DNA of 64,000 nt from Actinopolyspora xinjiangensis (lineage in GTDB: Bacteria; Actinomycetota; Actinomycetes; Mycobacteriales; Pseudonocardiaceae), in NCBI RefSeq assembly GCF_900104475.1, contig NZ_FNJR01000009.1:190058-254057 (forward strand). The letters run 5' to 3'. A program made the translations under genes and the position numbers. Positions 8,630-15,672 of this stretch are shown one piece after another (within the stretch, counting starts at the first letter, position 1; each line of letters opens with the position of its first letter). The notes below the pieces were generated by a model. It was not told where the DNA came from and searched no databases. It saw nothing but the letters and a program-made list of their open reading frames with translations.

Positions 8630-8874
8630 TCCGCCTCACCCCGCCCACCCAGCTCGTCGGGATCGATCGAACCCGCCCCCGGCGGCCGCCCGCCGCTGAA
8701 GGCGAGCCCGGCCGCGTAGTCGCGCAGCTCATCGGAGAGTCGTTGCAACACCCCGGCGAGTTCCGCGCACTGCCTCGGGCTGGCCCGCCGCGCCGGGATG
8801 TCGTAGGAGGCCTGCTCCAGCTTCCACTGCTCATGGGCCAACCACATCCCCAACCTGCCCGCATAACTGGTCAC
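8626..8874 (-). CDS. Small helical protein of the coupled cluster
   Basis: 82 aa from a GTG at 8874 that overlaps the upstream stop as GTGA; a longer in-frame version would be Cys/Gly-rich and is unlikely. The core (MWLAHEQWKLEQASYDIPARRASPRQCAELAGVLQRLSDELRDYAAGLAFS) looks alpha-helical and soluble. No family recognised. Coupled at both ends to its neighbours, so the three products are likely made together. Confidence 0.65.
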   Translation of the reverse strand: MTSYAGRLGMWLAHEQWKLEQASYDIPARRASPRQCAELAGVLQRLSDELRDYAAGLAFSGGRPPGAGSIDPDELGGRGEAE

Positions 8875-9095
8875 CACGACCCACCCCCAGCACACCGCAC
8901 CGCCGCATCCAACACATCCCGCAACACACGAGCCTGCCCCACCGTCCACACCGTCCGGTTGTAGATCGTGGGCGTCTCGATCCGAATCACTTCCGGAGTC
9001 CACTGCGACCGCCACACCACCAGCGACGACGACCCCGACTCATCCCGACACCACACCCGCACACCCGGATACGACACGTCATAGCTCTCCGACAC
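8871..9095 (-). CDS. 74-aa protein, first gene of the coupled cluster
   Basis: GTG start at 9095 with AAAGGTGG about 7 nt upstream. The protein (SESYDVSYPGVRVWCRDESG... VWTVGQARVLRDVLDAAVRC) looks like a small beta-sheet followed by one helix. I do not recognise it. It is divergently transcribed from the XRE regulator at 9210; the gap carries an 11-bp direct repeat and a 14-bp palindrome that may be the operator. The regulator may therefore control this cluster. Confidence 0.65.
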   Translation of the reverse strand: MSESYDVSYPGVRVWCRDESGSSSLVVWRSQWTPEVIRIETPTIYNRTVWTVGQARVLRDVLDAAVRCAGGGSW

Positions 9096-9118
9096 AGCAC
9101 AACCACCTTTCTATTGAT

Positions 9119-9149
9119 TCCGGAGACATAATCTGTCTCCGGAGACATA
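9119..9149. promoter_or_regulatory. Candidate XRE operator between divergent genes
   Basis: The 11-mer CCGGAGACATA occurs at 9120-9130 and again at 9139-9149. The second copy is part of a perfect 14-bp palindrome TGTCTCCGGAGACA (9134-9147). It lies between the divergent starts at 9095 and 9210 and is the only strong symmetry there, so the adjacent XRE protein is the obvious candidate binder. Confidence 0.6.
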
Positions 9150-9209
9150 CACTGCAATCCCTCGATCAGGTGGCAATGAACGAGATGTTGCGGCAGCTAG
9201 GCTTGGTGC

Positions 9210-10064
9210 ATGCCCGGAGACGTGGAGCATCACTCACCGCAGACTCGATTGCTCGGCGCTGAACTTCGTGAACTGCGCAAAGAAGCCGGTATCCCCGTTC
9301 GAGAACTGGCGAAGCGCGTCCAACTGGGACATGCCGCTGTCTCCCGCTATGAGACAGGAGTTCGTTCGCCGTCCCGCGATCTCCTGGCACGACTACTGAT
9401 GGAGCTCGGTGCTTCCGGCGAGCGCTACGACGAACTCATGGAGCTACAGCGTCGTGCTTCAGAACCGAACCTGATCGGCGACAGTCGTTCGGGCCTGCAC
9501 AAGCACCTGCTGAACCTGGCGGAGTTCGAACGCACAGCCACTCGAATCGTGCACGTCGCGCCCCTGGTGATTCCCGGGCCGTTGCAGACACGCTCCTACG
9601 CCGAAGAGATCATGGCGAGCTTGTCCGGCGAAGAACGTCACCTCCGAGTCGAACTCCGCATGGCACGCAGCAGCGAGGTACTCAGCACCGGCAAACTCGA
9701 CGCGATCATCTGCGAACGCGTGCTGCGCGATGACATCGGCGGACGGGGAGTGCTCGCCGAACAACTACGCCATCTGGCCACCACGGCATCGAACTCGAAC
9801 GCCACCATCCGAATACTTCCCGAACGACTACAACGCTGGACACTCGCCCACAACGGTTCGTTCGTGCTGTTCGAGTTCTCGAAGGCATCACCGATCATCC
9901 ACTTGGAACACTACCGTGGTCCCGCCTTCATCTATGACCAGAAAGACGTTGAGGCATACCGCGAAGCGCTGGATAACCTCACGGACGCCGCCATGAGCCC
10001 CAATGAGTCACTCCAGCTCATGGCCACGATCGCGGAACAGATGGAAGGAAACACCCCAGCATGA
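9210..10064 (+). CDS. XRE-family regulator with DUF5753 domain
   Basis: 284 aa. An N-terminal helix-turn-helix (about residues 11-65: LRELRKEAGIPVRELAKRVQLGHAAVSRYETG) is followed by a DUF5753 sensor-like domain (LVIPGPLQTRSYAEEIM... TIRILPERLQ... HLEHYRG). This is the WhiJ/AbaA-type architecture common in Streptomyces and Pseudonocardiales and usually paired with a DUF397 protein. Its stop overlaps the DUF397 start by ATGA. It probably controls itself and the divergent small-gene cluster through the repeats at 9119-9149. Confidence 0.9.
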   Translation: MPGDVEHHSPQTRLLGAELRELRKEAGIPVRELAKRVQLGHAAVSRYETGVRSPSRDLLARLLMELGASGERYDELMELQRRASEPNLIGDSRSGLHKHLLNLAEFERTATRIVHVAPLVIPGPLQTRSYAEEIMASLSGEERHLRVELRMARSSEVLSTGKLDAIICERVLRDDIGGRGVLAEQLRHLATTASNSNATIRILPERLQRWTLAHNGSFVLFEFSKASPIIHLEHYRGPAFIYDQKDVEAYREALDNLTDAAMSPNESLQLMATIAEQMEGNTPA

Positions 10065-10249
10065 CGACACCGACGAACTGGCGGAAATCCAGCCGTTCCA
10101 ACCCCAACGACTCCTGCGTCGAAGTCGGCCGTGTGGCAGATGGCGCGGCGGTGCGCGACACCAAGGACCGCTCGGCCGGGTACTTCACCACCACCGGCAC
10201 CCAGTGGGCAACGTTCATCGACGCGGTGAAGAGCAACCGGTTCGACTGA
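10061..10249 (+). CDS. DUF397 small protein
   Basis: 62 aa, with the family pattern WRKSSRSNPNDSCVEVGRV... AVRDTKDRSAG... WATFIDAVKSNRFD. DUF397 proteins are partners of XRE-DUF5753 regulators in developmental and WhiJ-type loci; an antagonist role has been proposed for some. ATG overlaps the regulator stop by 4 nt. A strong intrinsic terminator follows at 10268. Confidence 0.9.
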   Translation: MTTPTNWRKSSRSNPNDSCVEVGRVADGAAVRDTKDRSAGYFTTTGTQWATFIDAVKSNRFD

Positions 10250-10267
10250 ACTCCAGCGAGCAGAACG

Positions 10268-10298
10268 GCGTCCCCGGAGCGATCCGGGGACGCTTTTT
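10268..10298 (+). terminator. Intrinsic terminator after XRE/DUF397
   Basis: The stem GCGTCCCCGG with CCGGGGACGC closes on a short AGCGAT loop and is followed by five T residues. It lies 19 nt after the DUF397 stop and just before the CRISPR-like repeats. Confidence 0.9.
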
Positions 10299-10299
10299 G

Positions 10300-10440
10300 T
10301 ATGTCTCCCCGCACATGCGGGGTCTAAACAGTCGAACCCACCGCCGGGTGGGCCGTGGTAGGTCCATCCCCGCGCGTGCGGGGCCTACCTACGACATCGC
10401 GTGGAACGAGAGCGCGCATCAGGTCCATCCCCGCGCGCGG
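10300..10440. CRISPR. Degenerate CRISPR remnant, type I-E-like repeats
   Basis: One good 28-nt repeat at 10361-10388 (GGTCCATCCCCGCGCGTGCG, then GGGCCTAC). A decayed repeat lies at about 10300-10327 and keeps CCCCGC-ACAT-GCGGGG. A truncated one lies at 10422-10440. Repeat-to-repeat distance is 61 nt between the second and third, which matches 28-nt repeats and 33-nt spacers. No cas genes are near. It is probably the relic of an array and unlikely to acquire spacers. Confidence 0.7.
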
Positions 10441-10530
10441 CGAAGACGTTGTGAACGCCACTACGTCACACCTCTTCTGACAACGCTCTAGAACGAAGCC
10501 GAACACTCCCAACACGCCGGAAACAACGAC

Positions 10531-11145
10531 TCACTCGGCAGCCGGCCACGAGGGCAACGACAGCCGCAGCGCCTTCTTCGCCAACGCACACGGGTCAGCA
10601 CTGCCGATCTCATCATGTGACACAGTCGCGAACGACTGCACGAGCTGGTCCTCCTGCACGGCCACGTGCATCCCGCACGAACCGGCCTCCATCGGCTTGA
10701 TCTTGTTGGACCGCACCCCGGGATACCCGTGCACCGTTATCCGCTCGAAGTCGACGTAATCCGACTCGTGCTCGTAGTAGGTATCCAGCGAACGCCCCTG
10801 CACGGGAGACAACGAAACCGACACGAAGTCTTCGTTTTCCCAGGTACAGCGGTATGTTCCCGGAGCGGAAACATCGTTTTCCGATTTTCTGCCGTCGGGG
10901 TATATCCCGAGTTGTGCCGCGGCGTCCTCGGGCAGCAGCTCGCACACGTCCACCGCAGTGGCGTCCTTGGGGTTCGGGATCGCCGAACCGGACGACGCCG
11001 AGGACGTGCTCCCGCCCGTGGTCGTGTCCGCCGAGTCCTCGTTCTGCTCCGCCGAACCGGACGAACACCCGACCAGCACCACGCTCAACAACACGCCACC
11101 GGCAGCAACAGCACCGCGACGCATCCCGAACCTCACACTCCCCAC
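10531..11145 (-). CDS. DUF3558-type lipoprotein
   Basis: About 204 aa with a basic N-terminus (RFGMRRG), a hydrophobic stretch and lipobox LVGC, so it should be lipidated and exported. A Ser/Thr/Gly linker follows, then DUF3558 features (AVDVCELLPEDAAAQLG... YRCTWENED... SADPCALAKKAL). Function unknown; the family is common in actinomycetes. The GTG at 11145 has GGCGGAG 8 nt upstream inside the end of the preceding gene; an ATG at 11124 is the alternative. The close junction with the WXG-like gene suggests one operon. Confidence 0.8.
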   Translation of the reverse strand: MGSVRFGMRRGAVAAGGVLLSVVLVGCSSGSAEQNEDSADTTTGGSTSSASSGSAIPNPKDATAVDVCELLPEDAAAQLGIYPDGRKSENDVSAPGTYRCTWENEDFVSVSLSPVQGRSLDTYYEHESDYVDFERITVHGYPGVRSNKIKPMEAGSCGMHVAVQEDQLVQSFATVSHDEIGSADPCALAKKALRLSLPSWPAAE

Positions 11146-11149
11146 GATC

Positions 11150-11482
11150 TCAACTCCGCCTCTCGGCATCCCGCTGCGCCACCGAGGCGTTCTCCTCGGC
11201 CACCCCGTACTCCCTCAACACCGCGTTGTACGCCTCGATCTTCTCTTCCAACTTTTCCCGGATGTCTCTGGCGGCGCTGTGCAGTGATCCCTCATCTCCG
11301 GTTATGCGCTGCTGGAACGCCTCGCGAGCCCGCTCGGTAGTACCGTCCATCGCGGTGAGCTCGCCCGGACTGATGTTCTGGGTCTGTTGCTCTAGATCAA
11401 GGGCCTCATCCCTGGCAGTGATGAGTTCCTTGATGGCTTCGCGCAGTTTGTCGTAATCGACACCGAAACCGTCCTGACTCAT
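11150..11482 (-). CDS. WXG100-like / EspC-like small helical protein
   Basis: 110 aa, almost entirely helical, no signal peptide. The first helix starts GVDYDKLREAIKELITARDEAL and the last contains YGVAE (92-96), a YxxxE motif of type VII substrates. ATG with GGGGAG 7 nt upstream. Its 3' end holds the ribosome binding site for the DUF3558 lipoprotein. Type VII substrate status is inferred from length, helicity, motif and neighbour. Confidence 0.65.
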   Translation of the reverse strand: MSQDGFGVDYDKLREAIKELITARDEALDLEQQTQNISPGELTAMDGTTERAREAFQQRITGDEGSLHSAARDIREKLEEKIEAYNAVLREYGVAEENASVAQRDAERRS

Positions 11483-12005
11483 ACCGCGTCTCCCCACTCC
11501 CGACTCACGGGTCCGACACCGGTCCACATCCTGCCGGATCCACCTACTGCGAGTCAGCGCAACCACCGCATCGTCACGATGACGTCGGACACTCCACCGT
11601 GTTCCGACAATCACGCCACGCACACACGAACCACAGCGAGCCCGCGACGCGCGAATACCGAACGACCAGGAGCCGGATACACCACTGGCCCCAACGACCA
11701 CCAACGAGGCACCGCACAACCGACGGGCACACCCAACGAACACGCCTTCCGAGCCGAACCACCGGACGGAACCGCCCGGCCGGGGATGAGGCGGGAAGGG
11801 CCCCCGGCCGGACGGCGGCGACCCGGTCACCACGACACGACAGAGGGGGCGAGCGACGCCGGGTCGGCAACCGGGGTGCGGCGGTACTCGCACGATCGAT
11901 CGATCGTGGACTGCCCAGCGCGCCGTCGACTTCTCAGAACAACTCAATCCGTTCGTGAAGCTACTGACAGTGGGATAGTCCGCACTCGGAGGAGAGGAGG
12001 TGTTG
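11483..12005. other. Divergent gap with left direct repeat of the TA module
   Basis: 523 bases with no credible gene. It contains the promoters of the WXG-like gene (leftward) and the antitoxin (rightward), and at 11770-11881 the left copy of a ~111-bp repeat whose other copy follows the toxin gene. Confidence 0.6.
11770..11881 (+). repeat. Left direct repeat flanking the toxin-antitoxin module
   Basis: About 111 bp, roughly 85-90% identical by eye to 12916-13026 in the same orientation. It begins AACCGCCCGGCCGGGG and ends GGGTCGGCAACCGGGGTGCG. It includes the family H hairpin at 11772-11815. Confidence 0.8.
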
Positions 12006-12476
12006 ATGAGCGGTAAGAAACCAACAGGACGTGGAAAGTCCGAGTCCGAGTCGGCAGGCCGATCGTACCGGATTCCGCTCGGAGGATCGGCTACTTCACC
12101 ACCGGGGGATACGAGCTCGACTGCCGAACGGAGTTCAGTCGCGTCGGGCGCGGAGTCGTCGAACGCCGATCATGCGGAGCCTGTCGAACGTGTGCGCACC
12201 TCGGTACGAGGACGCCGCCAGGTGACGTTGCCGGAAAGCGTAGCCAAGGTTCTGGGAGTGACCGAGGGAGATGATCTCGAATTTACGGTCGACGAAGGCG
12301 GCACGGTCACAGTGCGCGGCTGGACCAGTATTCCTACGGATCAACGGTGGTTCTGGACTCCGGAATGGCAGGCCGGAGAAGCCGAAGCGGATCAACAGAT
12401 AGCCAACGGTGAGGCCTCGAAGGGGTTCACCAGCGCTGCCGAGATGCTCGCTGACATCGACGATGAGGATGAGTGA
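12006..12476 (+). CDS. AbrB/MazE-type antitoxin
   Basis: 156 aa. A long disordered Ser-rich N-terminus (about 1-65) precedes a SpoVT/AbrB swapped-hairpin domain (RVRTSVRGRRQVTLPESVAK... GDDLEFTVDEGG). The C-terminus has the pattern FWTPEWQAGEAEADQQIANG seen in actinobacterial antitoxins. It should bind DNA as a dimer, repress its own operon and neutralise the RelE-type toxin encoded 6 nt downstream. ATG at 12006 has GGAGG upstream. The N-terminal extension is longer than usual. Confidence 0.8.
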   Translation: MSGKKPTGRGKSESESAGRSYRIPLGGSATSPPGDTSSTAERSSVASGAESSNADHAEPVERVRTSVRGRRQVTLPESVAKVLGVTEGDDLEFTVDEGGTVTVRGWTSIPTDQRWFWTPEWQAGEAEADQQIANGEASKGFTSAAEMLADIDDEDE

Positions 12477-12482
12477 ACCCCC

Positions 12483-12782
12483 TTGGCCGTAGTCAAGCGG
12501 ACGCCTCGATTCGAGAAGGATTTTAAGAAACTCACTCGTGAACAGCGCCGCACCTTTCAACATGTGCTCGACACGAAGTTCCTCCCCTCGCTTGATCAGT
12601 CGCCACCGAGCTTCCCGCCGTCGTTACGAGTGAAGCGTGTCCATGGCACCAACGGCGTGTTCGAGATGCCTTGGGACGGAGACGGACGAATGACCTGGCA
12701 GTACGAGCTCGAAGAGGCACCCGGCGTCACCACGGTGATTCCGCGTCGAGTCGGCACCCACGGCATTTTCGGTGACCCGTAA
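12483..12782 (+). CDS. RelE/ParE-family toxin
   Basis: 99 aa, basic at the N-terminus (VVKRTPRFEKDFKKLTREQRRTFQHVLDTKFLP), with VKRVHGTNGVFEMPWDGDGRMTWQYEL and a C-terminal HGIFGDP. Length, charge and position after an AbrB-type antitoxin fit a RelE-like mRNA interferase or related toxin. The best start is the TTG at 12483, 6 nt after the antitoxin stop. Catalytic residues cannot be assigned with certainty. Confidence 0.75.
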   Translation: MAVVKRTPRFEKDFKKLTREQRRTFQHVLDTKFLPSLDQSPPSFPPSLRVKRVHGTNGVFEMPWDGDGRMTWQYELEEAPGVTTVIPRRVGTHGIFGDP

Positions 12783-13274
12783 ACCCCAGGTGAGCCAGTT
12801 GAACGCCTGGCGACTCCCGTTCATCAACGATGACGCCACCTCGACACGTCAAAGGATCGCGCCGCTGAGCTCACTTTTCGAGATCACCACTGTGGCCATG
12901 CCCTGTTCAGCAAAGAACCGCCCGGCCGGGATGAGGCGGGAAGGGACACCGGCCGGGCGGTGGTGACCCGGTCGCCGCGACACGACAGAGAGGTCGAGCG
13001 ACGCCGGGTCGGCAACCGGGCTGCGGAGCGCTTCGCGGTGCCGGGGCACTCTGGGCAGGGCGTGGTTCTCTCGCGAGATCACGACACGGCGGGCCGGCCC
13101 TCGCAGGAACTTCGAGGACCTCGGCTCTCGACTGCCCCTCGGCGCTCGGCTGAGCCTCGACCGGCCCTCGGCTCGCCGACGAAGCCCCGGTTCGCCGGCA
13201 GCCCCCGGCTCATTCGACGGGACGAACGGGACAGCGGTGAGGCAACACCGGAAAACCGCGGGCAGAACGACGGG
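12783..13274. other. Gap with right direct repeat of the TA module
   Basis: 492 bases without a gene, between the toxin stop and the stop of the siderophore-interacting gene. Contains the right ~111-bp repeat (12916-13026), its hairpin (12918-12960) and a palindrome-like site GTTCTC-TCGC-GAGATC near 13065-13080. Confidence 0.55.
12916..13026 (+). repeat. Right direct repeat flanking the toxin-antitoxin module
   Basis: Same orientation as 11770-11881. The perfect hairpin arms CCGCCCGGCC and GGCCGGGCGG occur at 12918-12927 and 12951-12960, followed by a shared ~60-bp segment ending GGGTCGGCAACCGGG. Confidence 0.8.
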
Positions 13275-14306
13275 TCAGCAGCGGCCCCGACGCCAGTAGC
13301 CCATGAAGGCCACCGAGCCGCGCGGCACCCCGTAGCCCTGCACGGTCATCCGGCGCAGCCGCTTGATGACACCGGCCTCCCCGGCGAGCCAGCCGTAGAG
13401 CTCCCCACCCGCGATGTCGAGCTTCGCACCGGCGCTCGACTCCGGCGCCTCGCTCTCGGGGATCTCCCAGAGCAGGTAGTTGTCCACGTCCACGTCCTCC
13501 AGCGCGGCGACGGCCTCGCTCGCCGCCGGGCAACCACCGGCCCCGTCGCCGCCGGAGCGGGAGCACAGCTCCCCCAACGCGGTTTCGAGCCCCCGTTCCA
13601 GCAGCTCGCCGTGCTCGGCGCCCGCGACGTCGCGCGGCAGCCACCGGACGTCGATGCCCTCGGGAACGTGGTCCCAGACCTGGACGTCCTCCCCGCTCGG
13701 CACCTCCAGGCAGGCTATGCCCCGCGAGTCGGCGGGCAGCGATTCGAGGATGGCCGCCACCGCCGGGATCGCGGTCTCGTCCCCCGCCAGCAGCAGCCGC
13801 CGCGCCGTGGCGGGCGGGCACCACTCGCAGCCCCACATCCTGCCGGAACCGGGGCGGTCGGGCCCGAGGATGGCCACCTCGTCACCGACGTCGGCGGCGC
13901 CCGCCCAGGCCGAAGCCGGTCCGCTGGCCTCCTCGCCGGAGCCGTGCAGCACGAAGTCGATGTCCATCTCCGCCCGCTCGGGCCGGAACGCCCGCACGGT
14001 GTAGGTCCGCATGGTGGGGCGAATCTCCTCCGGCATGGCCTGCCAGGCGGTGTACCAGTCCCGCCCCTCCGGCACGTCGGCCACGGTCCGCCCCGGCCGG
14101 GGCAGCAGCAGCTTGACGCGCTGGTCGACGCCACCCGCCCCGAAGGAGCGCAGCGCCTCACCGGAGAAGGTCAGTCGCACGAAGTTGGGGCTCAGCTGTC
14201 GTCTGCCCGCCACCTCGACGGTGTACACCCGGTACTCGGGCCTGCCGGTCGCCTGGGATCGTGTGCTGGAGGGCGCCGTGCGCACCGTCCGGGCAGCAGG
14301 AGCCAT
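13275..14306 (-). CDS. Siderophore-interacting protein (FAD-dependent ferric-siderophore reductase)
   Basis: 343 aa, cytoplasmic flavoprotein of the ViuB/SIP family, which reduces ferric siderophores to release iron. Visible features: N-terminal FAD-binding barrel with MRTYTVRAFRP (R-x-Y-T type), a linker, then LLLAGDETAIPAVAAILESLP, the SIP nucleotide-binding signature, and WLAGEAGVIKRLRRM with the usual YWRRGR ending. Start at 14306 with GGGAGG upstream. An IdeR/DmdR-like iron box at 14342-14360 suggests induction in low iron. It likely works with the siderophore made by the IucA/IucC-type pathway at the window start. Confidence 0.92.
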   Translation of the reverse strand: MAPAARTVRTAPSSTRSQATGRPEYRVYTVEVAGRRQLSPNFVRLTFSGEALRSFGAGGVDQRVKLLLPRPGRTVADVPEGRDWYTAWQAMPEEIRPTMRTYTVRAFRPERAEMDIDFVLHGSGEEASGPASAWAGAADVGDEVAILGPDRPGSGRMWGCEWCPPATARRLLLAGDETAIPAVAAILESLPADSRGIACLEVPSGEDVQVWDHVPEGIDVRWLPRDVAGAEHGELLERGLETALGELCSRSGGDGAGGCPAASEAVAALEDVDVDNYLLWEIPESEAPESSAGAKLDIAGGELYGWLAGEAGVIKRLRRMTVQGYGVPRGSVAFMGYWRRGRC

Positions 14307-14341
14307 GCCGGTCCTCCCAATCACGAGACGCTGTTCGCCAG

Positions 14342-14360
14342 TAAGGTTAGCCTACACTCA
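14342..14360 (-). promoter_or_regulatory. IdeR/DmdR-type iron box
   Basis: On the minus strand the site reads TGAGTGTAGGCTAACCTTA. It matches the actinobacterial iron-box consensus TTAGGTTAGGCTAACCTAA at 15 of 19 positions, including the whole central TAGGCTAACCT. It lies about 35 bp upstream of the SIP start, where a Fe(II)-loaded IdeR/DmdR would block transcription. Confidence 0.8.
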
Positions 14361-14539
14361 GCCCAACTGGCGACAGGCGATCAAGGGTGTCCCATGCCAC
14401 ATTCCGGCGACGCCGCCACGACGGAGCCGGGACCACCGCGCGGCGGCGACCGGTTCCGCTCCACCCGGAACCGGAGCGGTGCGGACCGCGTCCCAGCCAC
14501 CGACCCACCGACCAGAACGACAGCACGGGGAGCGCCCTG

Positions 14540-15235
14540 ATGTACGTGGAGGACACCGGTTCCGGGGACGGCGACATCCGCATCGACATCGCCGACTCCG
14601 AGTACACCGCCGAGGCCAACTACGACCTGGACGGCGACGGGGTGGACGAAACCGTCGCGGTGATGGCCGACGGGGGCTTCCTCGCCTACACCGACTCGGA
14701 CGACGACGGCGCGGCCGACGTCATGCGCGCCATCGACGAGGAGGGAGAGGTCGTCGAACAGGCGCGGCTGGACGAGTCCAGCGGCGAATGGATCCGGGAA
14801 CGGCCGGACGGTTCGACGATCGGCGAACCGGGCGAGGAGTCCGACGGCCGTTCCATGGTGGTGGACACCCCGCAGGGCGACCGCGAGGTCGGGCCGCCGA
14901 CCGAGGACACCAACAACGACGGCAGGGCCGACACCGCGATCGTCGACACCGAGCACGGCCAGATGATGGTCACCGACGCCGACGGCGACGGGTCGGCGGA
15001 CCAGATGGTCGAGATCAGCGATTCCGGGGAGGTGACCGTCGCCGAGCACACCGGCGACGGCGAATGGACCGTGGTCGAGCAGGGCCGGGTGGACGGGCGG
15101 GGGCAGTACGCCCCGGAGGAGCCCACCTCGCGGATCAGCGGTACCGAGGACTGGCTCTGGAACGGCGAGGAGCGCGAGGGCACCGGCAGCGGCCCGTCCG
15201 CCCCTGATCCTGCCGACGACTCGTACTGGGTGTGA
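14540..15235 (+). CDS. Acidic protein with calcium-binding-like D-x-D-G repeats
   Basis: 231 aa, very acidic, no signal peptide. Four loop motifs: DLDGDGVDE (29-37), DSDDDGAAD (52-60), DTNNDGRAD (123-131) and DADGDGSAD (146-154). These resemble thrombospondin-3/dockerin-type calcium loops, embedded in short beta-hairpin repeats. It may belong to the actinobacterial family DUF6802, recalled from memory. ATG at 14540 follows GGGGAG at 7 nt. Calcium binding is inferred, not shown; the acidity could also reflect a salt-adapted proteome. Confidence 0.75.
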   Translation: MYVEDTGSGDGDIRIDIADSEYTAEANYDLDGDGVDETVAVMADGGFLAYTDSDDDGAADVMRAIDEEGEVVEQARLDESSGEWIRERPDGSTIGEPGEESDGRSMVVDTPQGDREVGPPTEDTNNDGRADTAIVDTEHGQMMVTDADGDGSADQMVEISDSGEVTVAEHTGDGEWTVVEQGRVDGRGQYAPEEPTSRISGTEDWLWNGEEREGTGSGPSAPDPADDSYWV

Positions 15236-15311
15236 CGCCGCCCGACACGACGTGAAATGCCTCCGGGTGATTCCGCGCCCGCGTCCCGCCAATAACACGT
15301 CCGACCACAGA

Positions 15312-15348
15312 ATCGGATCAGAATGTGTTCCGGAACACATCCGATTTT
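15312..15348. terminator. Palindromic stem, terminator or operator
   Basis: The core ATGTGTTCCGGAACACAT (15323-15340) is a perfect palindrome; the flanks AATCGGAT and ATCCGATT extend the symmetry and are followed by TTTT. It could terminate the acidic protein gene or be a protein-binding site upstream of pckG. Confidence 0.5.
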
Positions 15349-15554
15349 CGCGGGTTCGCTCGTGAATAATCCTCCGAACGAGCGACCCCGCGAGTCCCGG
15401 AGCCGGAAAACGTCGATCCAACCCCCGGAGCGGCTGTCGAATTTCCGTGTCACCCTGTCATCTGAATCGATTCCCTTATCGTTCCTGTGAGGGAAGTGAC
15501 AGGGCTGATCTCCGCCAACCCCCGCGCATCCGGTTAGCCTCGGTGCATCCCCAA

Positions 15555-15597
15555 ATGCAGCTCCGTCCGGATTTCCGGGCGGAGCGAAGCATTTTTT
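15555..15597 (+). promoter_or_regulatory. Terminator-like hairpin in the pckG leader (candidate attenuator)
   Basis: GCTCCGTCCGG (15560-15570) pairs with CCGGGCGGAGC (15575-15585) across an ATTT loop. The outer AATGC/GCATT extends the stem and six T residues follow. It ends 75 nt before the pckG ATG. A second small hairpin (CCGAC/GTCGG) follows before the ribosome binding site. The form suggests premature termination control; no ligand-binding fold was recognised. Confidence 0.5.
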
Positions 15598-15672
15598 GAA
15601 AGCTCCGCCGACCACGCGTCGGCGGTACGGAGAGAATCCGGGCTGTGGCGCCCAGTCAGGAGACACGACGCG

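Larger units (their letters stand above)
15236..15672. other. Gap with large palindrome and pckG leader
   Basis: 437 bases without a gene. A perfect 18-bp palindrome lies at 15323-15340 inside a longer stem; a second weak hairpin (TCGCTCGT/ACGAGCGA) lies near 15357-15390. The leader of the PEP carboxykinase gene with a terminator-like hairpin is at 15555-15672. Confidence 0.6.

Noticed and set aside
10315..10515. Short ORFs across the CRISPR remnant
   Set aside because: They only translate the decayed repeats (for example GDGPT-like strings) and lack ribosome sites.
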